Below, piece after piece: positions 24,454 through 31,489 of a stretch of DNA of 64,000 nt. Numbering within the stretch: the first letter of the stretch is position 1; every line of letters begins with the position of its first letter. Origin of the DNA: Arthrobacter sp. efr-133-R2A-120 (GTDB taxonomy: Bacteria; Actinomycetota; Actinomycetes; Actinomycetales; Micrococcaceae); NCBI RefSeq assembly GCF_030209835.1, contig NZ_JARVRF010000011.1, positions 62,001 through 126,000 of the forward strand, written 5' to 3'. The translations under genes and the position numbers were made by a program. The notes beneath the pieces were generated by a model. It did no database searches. It was not told the origin of the DNA and was given only the letters and a program-made list of their open reading frames with translations.

Positions 24454-24661
24454 CTATGGAGCCTCATTGGCGGAGGGAGCTGTCCAGGCCGTAACCCTTT
24501 CAGCAAAACCGTCGAGGTTGCCCACGAACTCGGAAGCGGCTCTCTGAACCGCATCTAGTCGTCGATAAATCGGCGGTCTATTCGATGCCGTCCTTGATGG
24601 CTTCTTCACTGCCACCAACGAGGTCCTGAACTTTGCCCTTCAGACCGTCAAGTAATCCCAC
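24454..24661 (-). pseudogene. Broken small Rv0909/MT0933-type antitoxin-like gene
   Basis: A GTG at 24661 with a perfect GGAGG 5 nt upstream opens a 27-residue frame, GLLDGLKGKVQDLVGGSEEAIKDGIE, which looks like the N-terminus of the short Lys/Asp-rich antitoxin family (MT0933-like). It stops at TAG (24578-24580). In the frame shifted by one base, downstream sequence reads RLDAVQRAASEFVGNLDG, which fits the C-terminal half of the same family, up to a TAG at 24454-24456. The family's middle part, around the usual KTGGK, appears to be missing. I read this as a deletion plus frameshift that killed the gene; a genuinely 27-aa peptide made from 24578-24661 is the alternative. No toxin partner is seen. 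Confidence 0.45.
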
Positions 24662-24776
24662 GGGCACCTCCCTTCGATCGCGGAGCCAGTTCGCTCCTCC
24701 GTTCTCGATCCTAACCCGAGACCTTGGAGGTGCCAAGGGATAATTTGACTGGGATGTCAAACGAATCGTCGAAAGG

Positions 24777-26240
24777 TTACAACTGCTGGTTCCCGGAGGC
24801 AGAAAGTTGCTGGTGGCGGGGGCTGTCCGGATTCATGAGCGAATGCTTCCGGCCGTAGCTGAAGTAGATGACCAGTCCAATGACCAGCCACACCACAAAA
24901 CGCAGCCAGGTTTCCCAATGGAGCTCGACCATAAGGAAGCCGGACGCCAGCATGCCGAAGGCCGGAACCACAGGCATGAACGGCAGCCGGAAGGTGCGGG
25001 GCGCGTTGGGCTTCTTGTAGCGGAAGATGATGACTGACAAGCACACCACCACAAACGCCGCGAGGATGCCGATATTGGTCAGGTCGGCGACGGCCTTGAT
25101 GGGGAATACCCCGGCGAGCAAAGCCGAGGCGACGCCTGCGATCCACGTGACGCGTTGCGGGGTGCCGTGCTTGTCGGTTCCCGCAAACCAGCCTGGAAGC
25201 AGGCCGTCGCGGCTCATCGAGAACCAGACGCGGGTGACGCCCAGGAGGAAGGTCAGCATCACGGTCAGGATGGACAGCACCGCGAACACGGAAATGATGG
25301 TGGCGATAACGGGCAGACCGACGCCGGTGAAGGCCGAGGCGAAACCGGCGGTCGGATTGATGTCCTTGTAGTTCTGCATGCCGGTGAGCACCAGCGTCGC
25401 CGCAACGTAGAGGAGCATGGCGATGACAAGCGAGAGGACGATTGCCTTCGGCATGTGCTTCTTTCCGTCAGTCGCTTCCTCCGCGGCGGTACTCATCGCG
25501 TCGTAGCCGAACACGGCGAAGAAGACCGTGGCAGAGCCGGCAAGGACCGGGCCGAAGCCACTGGGCATGAACGGGTTGTAGTTGTTGGTGTTGATGTAGA
25601 AGATGCCCAGGCCGATGATGAACAGGATCAGGACAACCTTGATGGCCACCGCCACGAGTTCGAAGCGGCCAAACGCCTTGGTTCCGCGGCTCAGGATCCA
25701 GGTGACCAGCAAGCAGACCAGGATGGCCGGAAGGTTGATGACCCCGCCCTTTCCCTCGTCAACGGTGGAGGTCATCCAGGCGGGCATGTGGATGCCGATC
25801 CCGGAGAGGAACGCGTCAAAATAGCCGGAGATACCGATCGCGACGACGGCGACGATCGCGATGTACTCCAGCAGCAGGTCCCAGCCGATGAACCAGCCGA
25901 TGACCTCGCCCAAGGCAACGTAGCCATAGGTGTAGGCGGACCCGGCGCGGGGGATCATGCCGGCGAATTCCGCGTAGGAGAGTGCCGCGGCCGCTGACGC
26001 AAGGCCCGCGACCAGGAACGAGATCAGCACGGCGGGGCCGACGCCGGGGGTGTCTTTGCTCCCGTGCGCCACGAGGCCGGCCAGAGAGAAGATCCCGACG
26101 CCGATGATGCCGCCGACGCCGATGGCTGTCAGTTGCCAGAGGCCCAGGCTTTTGAAGAGTCCGCTGTGCTTGCTTTCCTCCTCGATGTCGTCAATGGGTT
26201 TCTTCCTCATGATCGAACGGACGAGTGTTTGTTGATTCAC
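24777..26240 (-). CDS. APC superfamily amino acid permease
   Basis: 487 aa with 12 or more hydrophobic segments. Resembles the cationic amino acid transporter (CAT/YfnA) group: GLFKSLGLWQLTAIGVGGIIG with the GIG-type substrate motif, LSYAEFAGMIPRAGSAYTY, VFFAVFGYDAMSTAAEEA, and an extra C-terminal pair of helices beyond the 12-helix core. Function should be proton-coupled uptake of an amino acid at the cytoplasmic membrane; specificity cannot be assigned. The GTG at 26240 is preceded by AGGAG at 6-7 nt. The N-terminal cytosolic tail begins NQQTLVRSIMRKKPIDDI. The gene stands alone, with a structured 700-bp gap upstream. Confidence 0.92.
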   Translation of the reverse strand: MNQQTLVRSIMRKKPIDDIEEESKHSGLFKSLGLWQLTAIGVGGIIGVGIFSLAGLVAHGSKDTPGVGPAVLISFLVAGLASAAAALSYAEFAGMIPRAGSAYTYGYVALGEVIGWFIGWDLLLEYIAIVAVVAIGISGYFDAFLSGIGIHMPAWMTSTVDEGKGGVINLPAILVCLLVTWILSRGTKAFGRFELVAVAIKVVLILFIIGLGIFYINTNNYNPFMPSGFGPVLAGSATVFFAVFGYDAMSTAAEEATDGKKHMPKAIVLSLVIAMLLYVAATLVLTGMQNYKDINPTAGFASAFTGVGLPVIATIISVFAVLSILTVMLTFLLGVTRVWFSMSRDGLLPGWFAGTDKHGTPQRVTWIAGVASALLAGVFPIKAVADLTNIGILAAFVVVCLSVIIFRYKKPNAPRTFRLPFMPVVPAFGMLASGFLMVELHWETWLRFVVWLVIGLVIYFSYGRKHSLMNPDSPRHQQLSASGNQQL

Positions 26241-26371
26241 GGTGTGCTCCTGCCTTGTGGCGTGGACGAATGAGTGCCCGAAGAAAAGTATGCGATCTAA
26301 ATCACATTGGATAAAGTGATTTTTGCTGAGTGGTATTGATCAGTTCTGCTGATCTTTCCGGTAGGCGTTGG

Positions 26372-26432
26372 CCAAAACGTGTGTATGGGAGGGGCTTGCT
26401 TCCCGGTGCTGGCGGGTGAAGTTCGGGGATGA
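26372..26432. repeat. ~60-bp direct repeat, left copy
   Basis: Shares AAAACGTGTGTATGGGAGGG and the continuation through GCTTGCTTCCC to TTCGGGGAT with the copy at 26708-26768, with about seven differences and one short gap. The two copies are 336 bp apart and bracket the inverted repeat and hairpin. Confidence 0.8.
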
Positions 26433-26444
26433 CCAACGGACGCT

Positions 26445-26541
26445 GTCGGATTCTGCTGGATCATTCTCTTCGCCGAAGTTGCCGGTCCTGTGATTCCGTG
26501 GGCCGGCATTTGTCCATTCGAATGATTGAGCAGAATCCGAC
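26445..26541. repeat. 22-bp inverted repeat with 53-bp interior
   Basis: The left arm (26445-26466) begins GTCGGATTCTGCT and the right arm (26520-26541) ends AGCAGAATCCGAC; the 22-bp arms differ at two positions. The interior contains a further GCCGGTCC/GGGCCGGC stem. The layout resembles a small non-autonomous mobile element or a large regulatory hairpin; no target-site duplication was identified. Confidence 0.7.
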
Positions 26542-26619
26542 ATCCGAGCGACGACAATCCCGGGACGGACATGACCGCCCGGGGCCGAGCGCTACAGCAA
26601 AAGCTGAGCGACACGCCAA

Positions 26620-26657
26620 ATCCCTGTCGACACCTGTATTCAGGTGTCGACAGGGAT
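26620..26657. repeat. Perfect 17-bp hairpin with 4-nt loop
   Basis: ATCCCTGTCGACACCTG (26620-26636), loop TATT, then the exact complement to 26657. There is no T-run on either side, so it is not an obvious intrinsic terminator. Confidence 0.8.
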
Positions 26658-26707
26658 CTACCGCATCCCCAGGTAATTTGCGCGTCGCGAAATAGTCCGG
26701 TTATAGG

Positions 26708-26768
26708 ACAAAACGTATGTATGGGAGGGGCTTGCTTCCCAGTGTTGGCGGGCGAATTTCGGGATAGC
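26708..26768. repeat. ~60-bp direct repeat, right copy
   Basis: Second copy of the element at 26372-26432. On the minus strand both copies would read the peptide stretch TGKQAPPIHTF, and about half of the differences are silent in that frame, so the element may descend from coding sequence. Confidence 0.8.
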
Positions 26769-26861
26769 TAAGCTTTGGAAGCTTAGGGTGGATGGTAGCC
26801 AGCGGCCAGGTTACGGCCACCGTTTCGGGGTAGACGGCCCGTGTCGGGCGTCTCTGCGGGC

Positions 26862-26890
26862 ACAAAAAAGCAGCTCACGCGGAGCTGCTT
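26862..26890 (-). terminator. Intrinsic terminator of the minus-strand tRNA cluster
   Basis: Read on the minus strand: AAGCAGCTC, loop CGCGT, GAGCTGCTT, then TTTT. A 9-bp stem with a true U-tract, about 50 bp beyond the last tRNA-Gly. This is one of the clearest intrinsic terminators in the window. Confidence 0.85.
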
Positions 26891-26940
26891 GGATGCTGTC
26901 ACTGCTATCGGCCAGTGGAACTGGCCCGATATCCAGGAAA

Positions 26941-27016
<76 letters not shown>

Positions 27017-27072
27017 ACATGATGGTCATCCGGCCGGGCCGGACGTTCATCAACAAGCAAGTTGCCTTGCCT

Positions 27073-27147
27073 TGGTGGGCGATACTGGGATCGAACCAGT
27101 GACCTCTTCCGTGTCAGGGAAGCGCGCTACCGCTGCGCCAATCGCCC
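27073..27147 (-). tRNA. tRNA-Val (GAC), CCA encoded
   Basis: The minus strand begins GGGCGATTGGCGCAGCGG; anticodon stem CTTCC/GGAAG around CTGACAC gives anticodon GAC; T arm GGTTCGATCC; acceptor ATCGCCC, then ACCA. Identical to the copy at 27325-27399. Confidence 0.95.
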
Positions 27148-27195
27148 GGATCGGCATAAGCCGGCCGGCCCGTTGCCGGGACCTTAAAATAGGAG

Positions 27196-27268
<73 letters not shown>

Positions 27269-27324
27269 ACATGATGGTCATCCGGCCGGGCCGGACGTTC
27301 ATCAACAAGCAAGTTGCCTTGCCT

Positions 27325-27399
27325 TGGTGGGCGATACTGGGATCGAACCAGTGACCTCTTCCGTGTCAGGGAAGCGCGCTACCGCTGCGCCAATCGCCC
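27325..27399 (-). tRNA. tRNA-Val (GAC), second copy
   Basis: Identical to 27073-27147, including encoded CCA. The 57-bp spacer that follows a Gly gene's 5' end on the plus strand (27017-27072 and 27269-27324) is also identical in both units, showing recent tandem duplication. Confidence 0.95.
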
Positions 27400-27440
27400 A
27401 AATGCAATCCGGCCTGGACCGGAAACCAAGGTTTTCACCG

Positions 27441-27511
27441 AGGTGGGTACGGGATTCGAACCCGTGTATACGGCTTTGCAGGCCGCTGCCTCGCCTCTCG
27501 GCCAACCCACC
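27441..27511 (-). tRNA. tRNA-Cys (GCA)
   Basis: The minus strand starts GGTGGGTTGGCCGAGAGGC, with anticodon loop CTGCAAA (GCA), T arm GGGTTCGAATCCC and acceptor ACCCACC; 71 nt, no encoded CCA. Confidence 0.94.
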
Positions 27512-27566
27512 GTGTAAGCACGATTCCTGGGGTTCCAAGAAGTCAATGCCGTGACAGTGTCCTGCG

Positions 27567-27639
<73 letters not shown>

Positions 27640-27700
27640 ATTGTCTTCTTCGGCGGCCTGCCCGCAGGGGGCATTCCGTCGCTTTCCGACGAGTAAAAAC

Positions 27701-27728
27701 TCTATAGGAGGTTCCGGGAAACTCCAAA
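27701..27728 (-). promoter_or_regulatory. Probable promoter of the minus-strand tRNA cluster
   Basis: On the minus strand, TTTGGA (27723-27728) and TATAGA (27701-27706) are separated by 16 bp and lie about 60 bp upstream of the first tRNA-Gly. The match to sigma-70-type elements is fair. The rest of the gap 27640-27966 shows nothing further except the oppositely directed tRNA-Val promoter. Confidence 0.45.
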
Positions 27729-27928
27729 TCGATCTGTCCGAGTTGTAGGCAATAGCCGCTAGTTCCTTGAATTGGCGCGGTTTTTACGAGTTACACCGAT
27801 GTGATTCGTGGGCATTTTCCTGGTTGTTGCCTGATCCGTTGGGCCGTGACGGGCCTGAGTCCCGACGTCGAATGCGACCCGGCGATCGGTGAGTCGCAGG
27901 GGGACTTCTCCTGACGTTTTCCCGATTT

Positions 27929-27956
27929 TTGAATTCCGGCCGGGGTCGGTTAGTCT
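27929..27956 (+). promoter_or_regulatory. Probable promoter of tRNA-Val (CAC)
   Basis: TTGAAT (27929-27934) and TAGTCT (27951-27956) with a 16-bp spacer; the tRNA begins 11 bp later. The 13-mer GTCGGTTAGTCTT containing the -10 recurs exactly at 58925-58937, the same distance class upstream of the tRNA-Leu gene. Confidence 0.5.
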
Positions 27957-27966
27957 TCTTGTGCAC

Positions 27967-28041
27967 GGGCGATTGGCGCAGTGGTAGCGCGCTTCGTTCA
28001 CACCGAAGAGGTCACTGGTTCGAACCCAGTATCGCCCACCA
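27967..28041 (+). tRNA. tRNA-Val (CAC), CCA encoded
   Basis: GGGCGATTGGCGCAGTGG, anticodon stem CTTCG/CGAAG around TTCACAC (CAC), T arm GGTTCGAACC, acceptor ATCGCCC, then ACCA. It is transcribed away from the six-gene cluster and is a different Val isoacceptor. Confidence 0.95.
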
Positions 28042-28043
28042 AG

Positions 28044-28090
28044 AAGAGGTCCTGTGCGAAACATGGTTCATGTTTCGCACAGGACCTCTT
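28044..28090. terminator. Perfect 22-bp hairpin after tRNA-Val, likely bidirectional
   Basis: The arms 28044-28065 and 28069-28090 are exact complements (beginning AAGAGGTCCTGTGCG) around a 3-nt loop. The structure starts 2 bp after the encoded CCA and lies 28 bp past the stop of the minus-strand diguanylate cyclase. The plus strand continues CTTGTCGTTG (weak T-run); on minus, a short A/T stretch. It probably terminates both units. Confidence 0.75.
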
Positions 28091-28117
28091 GTCGTTGCTC
28101 GTGGGTTCTTCGCCCAA

Positions 28118-29266
28118 TCATGCATGGGGCGAAGCCCTTACCACCCGGTTCCTTCCGAGCGACTTGGCTTCGTAGAGGGCAGCATCGGCGGCCGCAATCA
28201 TCGCGGTGAGGTCGACGGCGTCGAACTCAGTTGCGGTGACCCCGTAACTCACCGTTGGAATGTGGATGTCGTCGACGTTTTTGGCTGTCGCCAAAGAGCG
28301 ATTGATATCAGCCGCGATGATTTCAGCCCGCTCCTGACTGGCTCCCGGCAAGAGCAAGATGAACTCTTCGCCCCCATACCTTCCCACCAGGTCCGTGGAT
28401 CGTACAGACTCGGTGCACGCAACCGCGAACGCCTGTAGCGCGGCGTCCCCGGCGGCATGACCGTACTCGTCATTGATCGCTTTGAAGTGGTCCAGGTCGG
28501 CCAGGATCAAGGAAGCGACGGAGTTCGTAGTGCGCAGGCGCTCGAGTTCCTTCGTTGCCAGGTCCATGAAAGTTCCGCGATTGAGAAGCCCGGTCAGGTT
28601 GTCACGGGCAGCGCGTTCGCTGAGCCGGTTGATCAACTGGTCGTTGCTCAGGGCGGTCATGCTGAAAGACACGGCAACCAGAAGTATCAGCGTGACCAGG
28701 CTGGCAATCGACGGGCCAAAATACATGCGGAAGGTCGGCCCGGTTGGACCTTCGACAAGGTAAACGGCCAGGCGGCAGAAATAGTACGCGGCAAGGAATC
28801 CCGCGGCCAACGCCATCGACTTGTGCACATGGGAGTAGCTGGAATCCAGCAGCCACAGATCGCGCGACGCCAACGCGATGCCCAACGTCATGAATCCCAG
28901 ATATACCAAGCCCCCGGACCAGGTGTTGTGACCGGGGCTCTCCAATACGGACGCGAGGGCCGTGATTCCACAGGCCGTAGCAAACTGCCATCTTGGCGGC
29001 GGCAACATCCTCAAAGACCGGGCGCCGGTCCACACACTCAGCGCTCCAGCCACCAAGAGGACGTTCCCCGAGGGATTTGCCCAGACTTGGTGTGGCGTCC
29101 CGTTGAGAAGGAAGGCCAGGTTTCCAGCAAGGAAGAACAAGAGGGCGATGCACCACCACCCGTTGTAGGACGACCGTGTGCGCCTGAACGATGCATAGAA
29201 CAAGAGGAGCAGGGTGAGAGCGACCACGCCAAGGGCGACTCGCAGTGTTGTTATATCGAGGACCAA
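28118..29266 (-). CDS. Membrane diguanylate cyclase (GGDEF domain)
   Basis: 382 aa. Residues ~5-205 hold about seven hydrophobic segments with short loops and form a membrane sensor I cannot name; then a single GGDEF domain (~215-380). The signature is GGEEF at residues 298-302, an active variant, and the inhibitory I-site RxxD is present five residues before it (RSTD, 289-292), so product inhibition by c-di-GMP is likely. DNLTGLLNRGTF and DLDHFKAINDEYGH are canonical. No EAL domain. The TTG at 29266 has GGGAG 8 nt upstream. It should make c-di-GMP from two GTP in response to an unknown signal. No c-di-GMP target genes lie nearby. Confidence 0.92.
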   Translation of the reverse strand: MVLDITTLRVALGVVALTLLLLFYASFRRTRSSYNGWWCIALLFFLAGNLAFLLNGTPHQVWANPSGNVLLVAGALSVWTGARSLRMLPPPRWQFATACGITALASVLESPGHNTWSGGLVYLGFMTLGIALASRDLWLLDSSYSHVHKSMALAAGFLAAYYFCRLAVYLVEGPTGPTFRMYFGPSIASLVTLILLVAVSFSMTALSNDQLINRLSERAARDNLTGLLNRGTFMDLATKELERLRTTNSVASLILADLDHFKAINDEYGHAAGDAALQAFAVACTESVRSTDLVGRYGGEEFILLLPGASQERAEIIAADINRSLATAKNVDDIHIPTVSYGVTATEFDAVDLTAMIAAADAALYEAKSLGRNRVVRASPHA

Positions 29267-29383
29267 GATTCGCTCCCGTAGCCGAGGACGTGACCAATTA
29301 TGGCATCGGGAGCGAAAGAATCCGGTACGCCATGCATGAAGGCCCTGGTTGCGGGGCGGAGCGGCGATTGCTTTTGTATTTGA

Positions 29384-29610
29384 TCAAAGCGGATTTGTTG
29401 CTTTGGCGATTACTTCTGGGCTCAGGGCGAGATCGGCATTGAGGATTTCGAAACCAAGGATATGTCCGTCTCTGTCCAAATCAACCACAATCTGGCCGTC
29501 CCCGCCCGGAAGGTCAATGGGGCCAAGCTGGCGTACCGATGAACCATCTTCGATCGCTCCGAGCAATGAACATAGGCGGCCCGTGCTTCACGGTCGTAAG
29601 AAATTCGCAT
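29384..29610 (-). pseudogene. Frameshifted DUF2283 gene
   Basis: From the ATG at 29610 the frame reads MRISYDREARAAYVH, a typical DUF2283 start, then leaves the family. In the neighbouring frame, beginning at about 29563, the sequence continues in family style: GAIEDGSSVRQLGPIDLPGG, then IVVDLDRDGHILGFEIL and NADLALSPEVIAKA, to a stop at 29384. A one-base indel near 29563-29566 therefore splits an otherwise complete ~75-aa gene. DUF2283 proteins often accompany DUF4258-type toxins. Either the gene is dead or the assembly has an error here. Confidence 0.65.
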
Positions 29611-29617
29611 ATTCAGA

Positions 29618-29755
29618 TCACCGCTTGGTCACCGTGATGATGTTTCCTGTTCGGTTGTCTACGATCTCCCGAATTCCGTTTGCGCCCGTTCCCTGTGTGA
29701 AGACAGCGGTGCCGCGGTTGCCTGCGGTTCTCACACCGTTTTGGATCCGGTTCAT
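29618..29755 (-). pseudogene. C-terminal remnant of a toxin-like (DUF4258-type) gene
   Basis: A 45-codon frame (ATG at 29755, TGA at 29618-29620) ends 7 bp before the DUF2283 start. Its C-terminal half, GANGIREIVDNRTGNIITVT, has the strand-turn-strand ending typical of DUF4258 and related polymorphic-toxin tails. An in-frame TAG lies three codons upstream of the ATG and no N-terminal part of the family can be found, so I take it as a remnant. The order toxin-then-DUF2283 with tight spacing is what a working pair would show. The remaining gap 29756-29990 contains only the upstream region of the next plus-strand gene. Confidence 0.35.
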
Positions 29756-29990
29756 TGGCGTGAGCTACAGCTTTCGGAGATGCTTTCAGCATTTTGAAGT
29801 TGGTTGTCGGCTAACGGCGAAAATGACTGCTCTGCTCTGAAAGAAATGAGTGGTAGCGATCCGCCGGCGGCGGTCATGACCGTTGGTGGTCAGGTACGGG
29901 GAGGGACTCACCGATCGACGGAGCGTTCTTCCGTCCGCAGCCACTAAGGCTCCGCATCTTCTTGTCAGCGGTGTGTGAAAGAGTTTTCCT

Positions 29991-30872
29991 ATGACAGATC
30001 CACTGCTTGCCCATGCCACCGAATACGGCCGGATGTATGCTCGGTCCACGTCCGAGACCTTCTCGGTCCCTTCCATCACCACGGTGATCGGCCAGCAGGC
30101 CCACTCCCTGGACGGCTGGTTCGGCTACATGGGTGCCAGCAGCTTGGCGAAGGACCCCGAGCTACCACAACATCTGTCCAGTCCTGCCAAGATGAGGCAG
30201 GCCGTCAACAAGGCAGCCAAGGCTGCGGAGGTGTACCGGGACGACGCTGCACGCCGTGGCGACCGCGTGCATAACTACTGCGAGCAAGTGGCTCTCCGCG
30301 CCCTCGGACGCGCCCACCGCGTGAAGGAAACGCGCGACGAGCTCGCTTCGAACGGCGAGGAAGCCTTCGCGGCCGGCTTCGACGAATGGTGGGAGTTGTA
30401 TCGGGTGGAGCCCATTGCGCCTGAGATCACAGTGTGGAACTCAAGCGTTGGCTACGCCGGAACCCTCGACCTCGTCGCCAAAATCAACGGCAGGATCTGC
30501 CTGATCGACTACAAGACCAAAGGCACCACTCGCGATGGAACAGTGAAACCCCTCGACGACAAGGTGGTGATGCAGCTGGTTGCGGGCATGAAGGCTGAGG
30601 AAAGCCTCGTGGATCCTGTGGCAGGGGAGTGGGAGCCCTGGAAATACGGTGAAAACCCGGTACTGCTTGCGGTGGCTATCGGCGAGACGGAAGTGCGTCC
30701 CCAGCGGGCCAACCCGGACGTCCTCAAGCACCATTGGTGGAAGTTCTGCGCCTTGAAGCGGGTGTGGGAAATGTCTGCCGACGTAGCCGCAGCCGGGACG
30801 GCGCTGCTCCCTGTAGCTCCGCCGTCGTACCCCGCCGCCGCGGCGCCCGCAGGCTCAACTAAACTGGCCTAG
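29991..30872 (+). CDS. PD-(D/E)XK nuclease-like protein
   Basis: 293 aa. I infer a RecB/Cas4-like nuclease fold from the order of motifs: a helix with RRGDRVHNYCEQ (His94), Glu145 in PEITVW, Asp160 in GTLDLVAKI, the Asp173-Tyr174-Lys175 triad in LIDYKTKG, and a following helix with Gln195 (VVMQLVAGM), which corresponds to motifs I, II, III and the QhxxY element of the superfamily. The D-x(12)-DxK spacing is right. The C-terminus is proline/alanine-rich. No helicase, DNA-repair or CRISPR gene is nearby; def follows 50 bp downstream. Whether it cuts DNA is unknown. ATG at 29991 with AAAGAG upstream. Confidence 0.65.
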   Translation: MTDPLLAHATEYGRMYARSTSETFSVPSITTVIGQQAHSLDGWFGYMGASSLAKDPELPQHLSSPAKMRQAVNKAAKAAEVYRDDAARRGDRVHNYCEQVALRALGRAHRVKETRDELASNGEEAFAAGFDEWWELYRVEPIAPEITVWNSSVGYAGTLDLVAKINGRICLIDYKTKGTTRDGTVKPLDDKVVMQLVAGMKAEESLVDPVAGEWEPWKYGENPVLLAVAIGETEVRPQRANPDVLKHHWWKFCALKRVWEMSADVAAAGTALLPVAPPSYPAAAAPAGSTKLA

Positions 30873-30922
30873 GCCCCTTTTGCGGGGACCGAAGCTTCGC
30901 CGATCGTGAGGAAAGACAGCAC

Positions 30923-31489
30923 ATGGCCATTTTGAGTATCCGTATCATCGGCGACCCCGTGCTCCGCACGGTTGCTGATCCAGTCACGGAATTCGGGCCT
31001 GAGCTCGCCAAACTCGTGTCGGATATGACCGAGACCATGGAAGACGTGGACGGTGCAGGGCTCGCCGCTCCGCAGATCGGCGTCAGCCAGCGGGTCTTCA
31101 CTTATCGGATCGGCGGCGTGGAGGGCCACATCATCAACCCCGTACTGGAAAACAGCGATGACTTCCAGCCTGACGAAGTAGAAGGCTGCCTCTCCATTCC
31201 CGGCCTCGCGTTCCCGGTTCGCCGCCGCCGGACCACCCGCGCCACCGGCGTGGACATGAACGGCAACCCGGTGTCCGTTGAGGCAGAAGGCATGCTCGCC
31301 CGCTGCTTCCAGCACGAGACCGACCACCTGGACGGGATCCTTTTCACCGACCGGCTGGAGGGTGAGGACCGCAAAACCGCCCTCCGGGCCATCCGCGCGG
31401 CGAACTACCACTCCGTGACTGAACGGACCACCGCCAAGAGGGCCAACACCGTGGGCTCGAGCTTCGGCAGCTTCGGGGCCGCCGAATGA
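30923..31489 (+). CDS. def: Peptide deformylase
   Basis: 188 aa. Metalloenzyme that removes the N-formyl group from nascent proteins. All three motifs are present: GAGLAAPQIG (residues ~44-53), EGCLSIPG with metal ligand Cys89, and QHETDHLDG with ligands His131 and His135 and catalytic Glu132. The C-terminal extension (RTTAKRANTVGSSFGSFG) is longer than in E. coli Def, as often in actinobacteria. The stop overlaps the fmt start (ATGA), so formylation and deformylation enzymes are made from one message with rsmB next. Confidence 0.97.
   Translation: MAILSIRIIGDPVLRTVADPVTEFGPELAKLVSDMTETMEDVDGAGLAAPQIGVSQRVFTYRIGGVEGHIINPVLENSDDFQPDEVEGCLSIPGLAFPVRRRRTTRATGVDMNGNPVSVEAEGMLARCFQHETDHLDGILFTDRLEGEDRKTALRAIRAANYHSVTERTTAKRANTVGSSFGSFGAAE

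Larger units (their letters stand above)
26241..26861. other. Structured 600-bp non-coding gap next to tRNA cluster
   Basis: It holds the permease promoter region (26241-26340) and then a dense set of repeats: a ~60-bp direct repeat (26372-26432 and 26708-26768), a 22-bp inverted repeat (26445-26466 / 26520-26541) and a perfect 17-bp hairpin (26620-26657). Short divergent frames begin in the inverted repeat (a plus frame at 26523 and a minus frame at 26464, both starting MI[E/Q]QNPT), but there is no ribosome binding site and no recognisable protein, so I do not call them as genes. Confidence 0.6.

Noticed and set aside
29586..29780. Minus-strand gene in the tRNA-Leu debris-like style near DUF2283
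   Set aside because: Only the 45-codon remnant has any family resemblance; other frames in this interval are short and unsupported.
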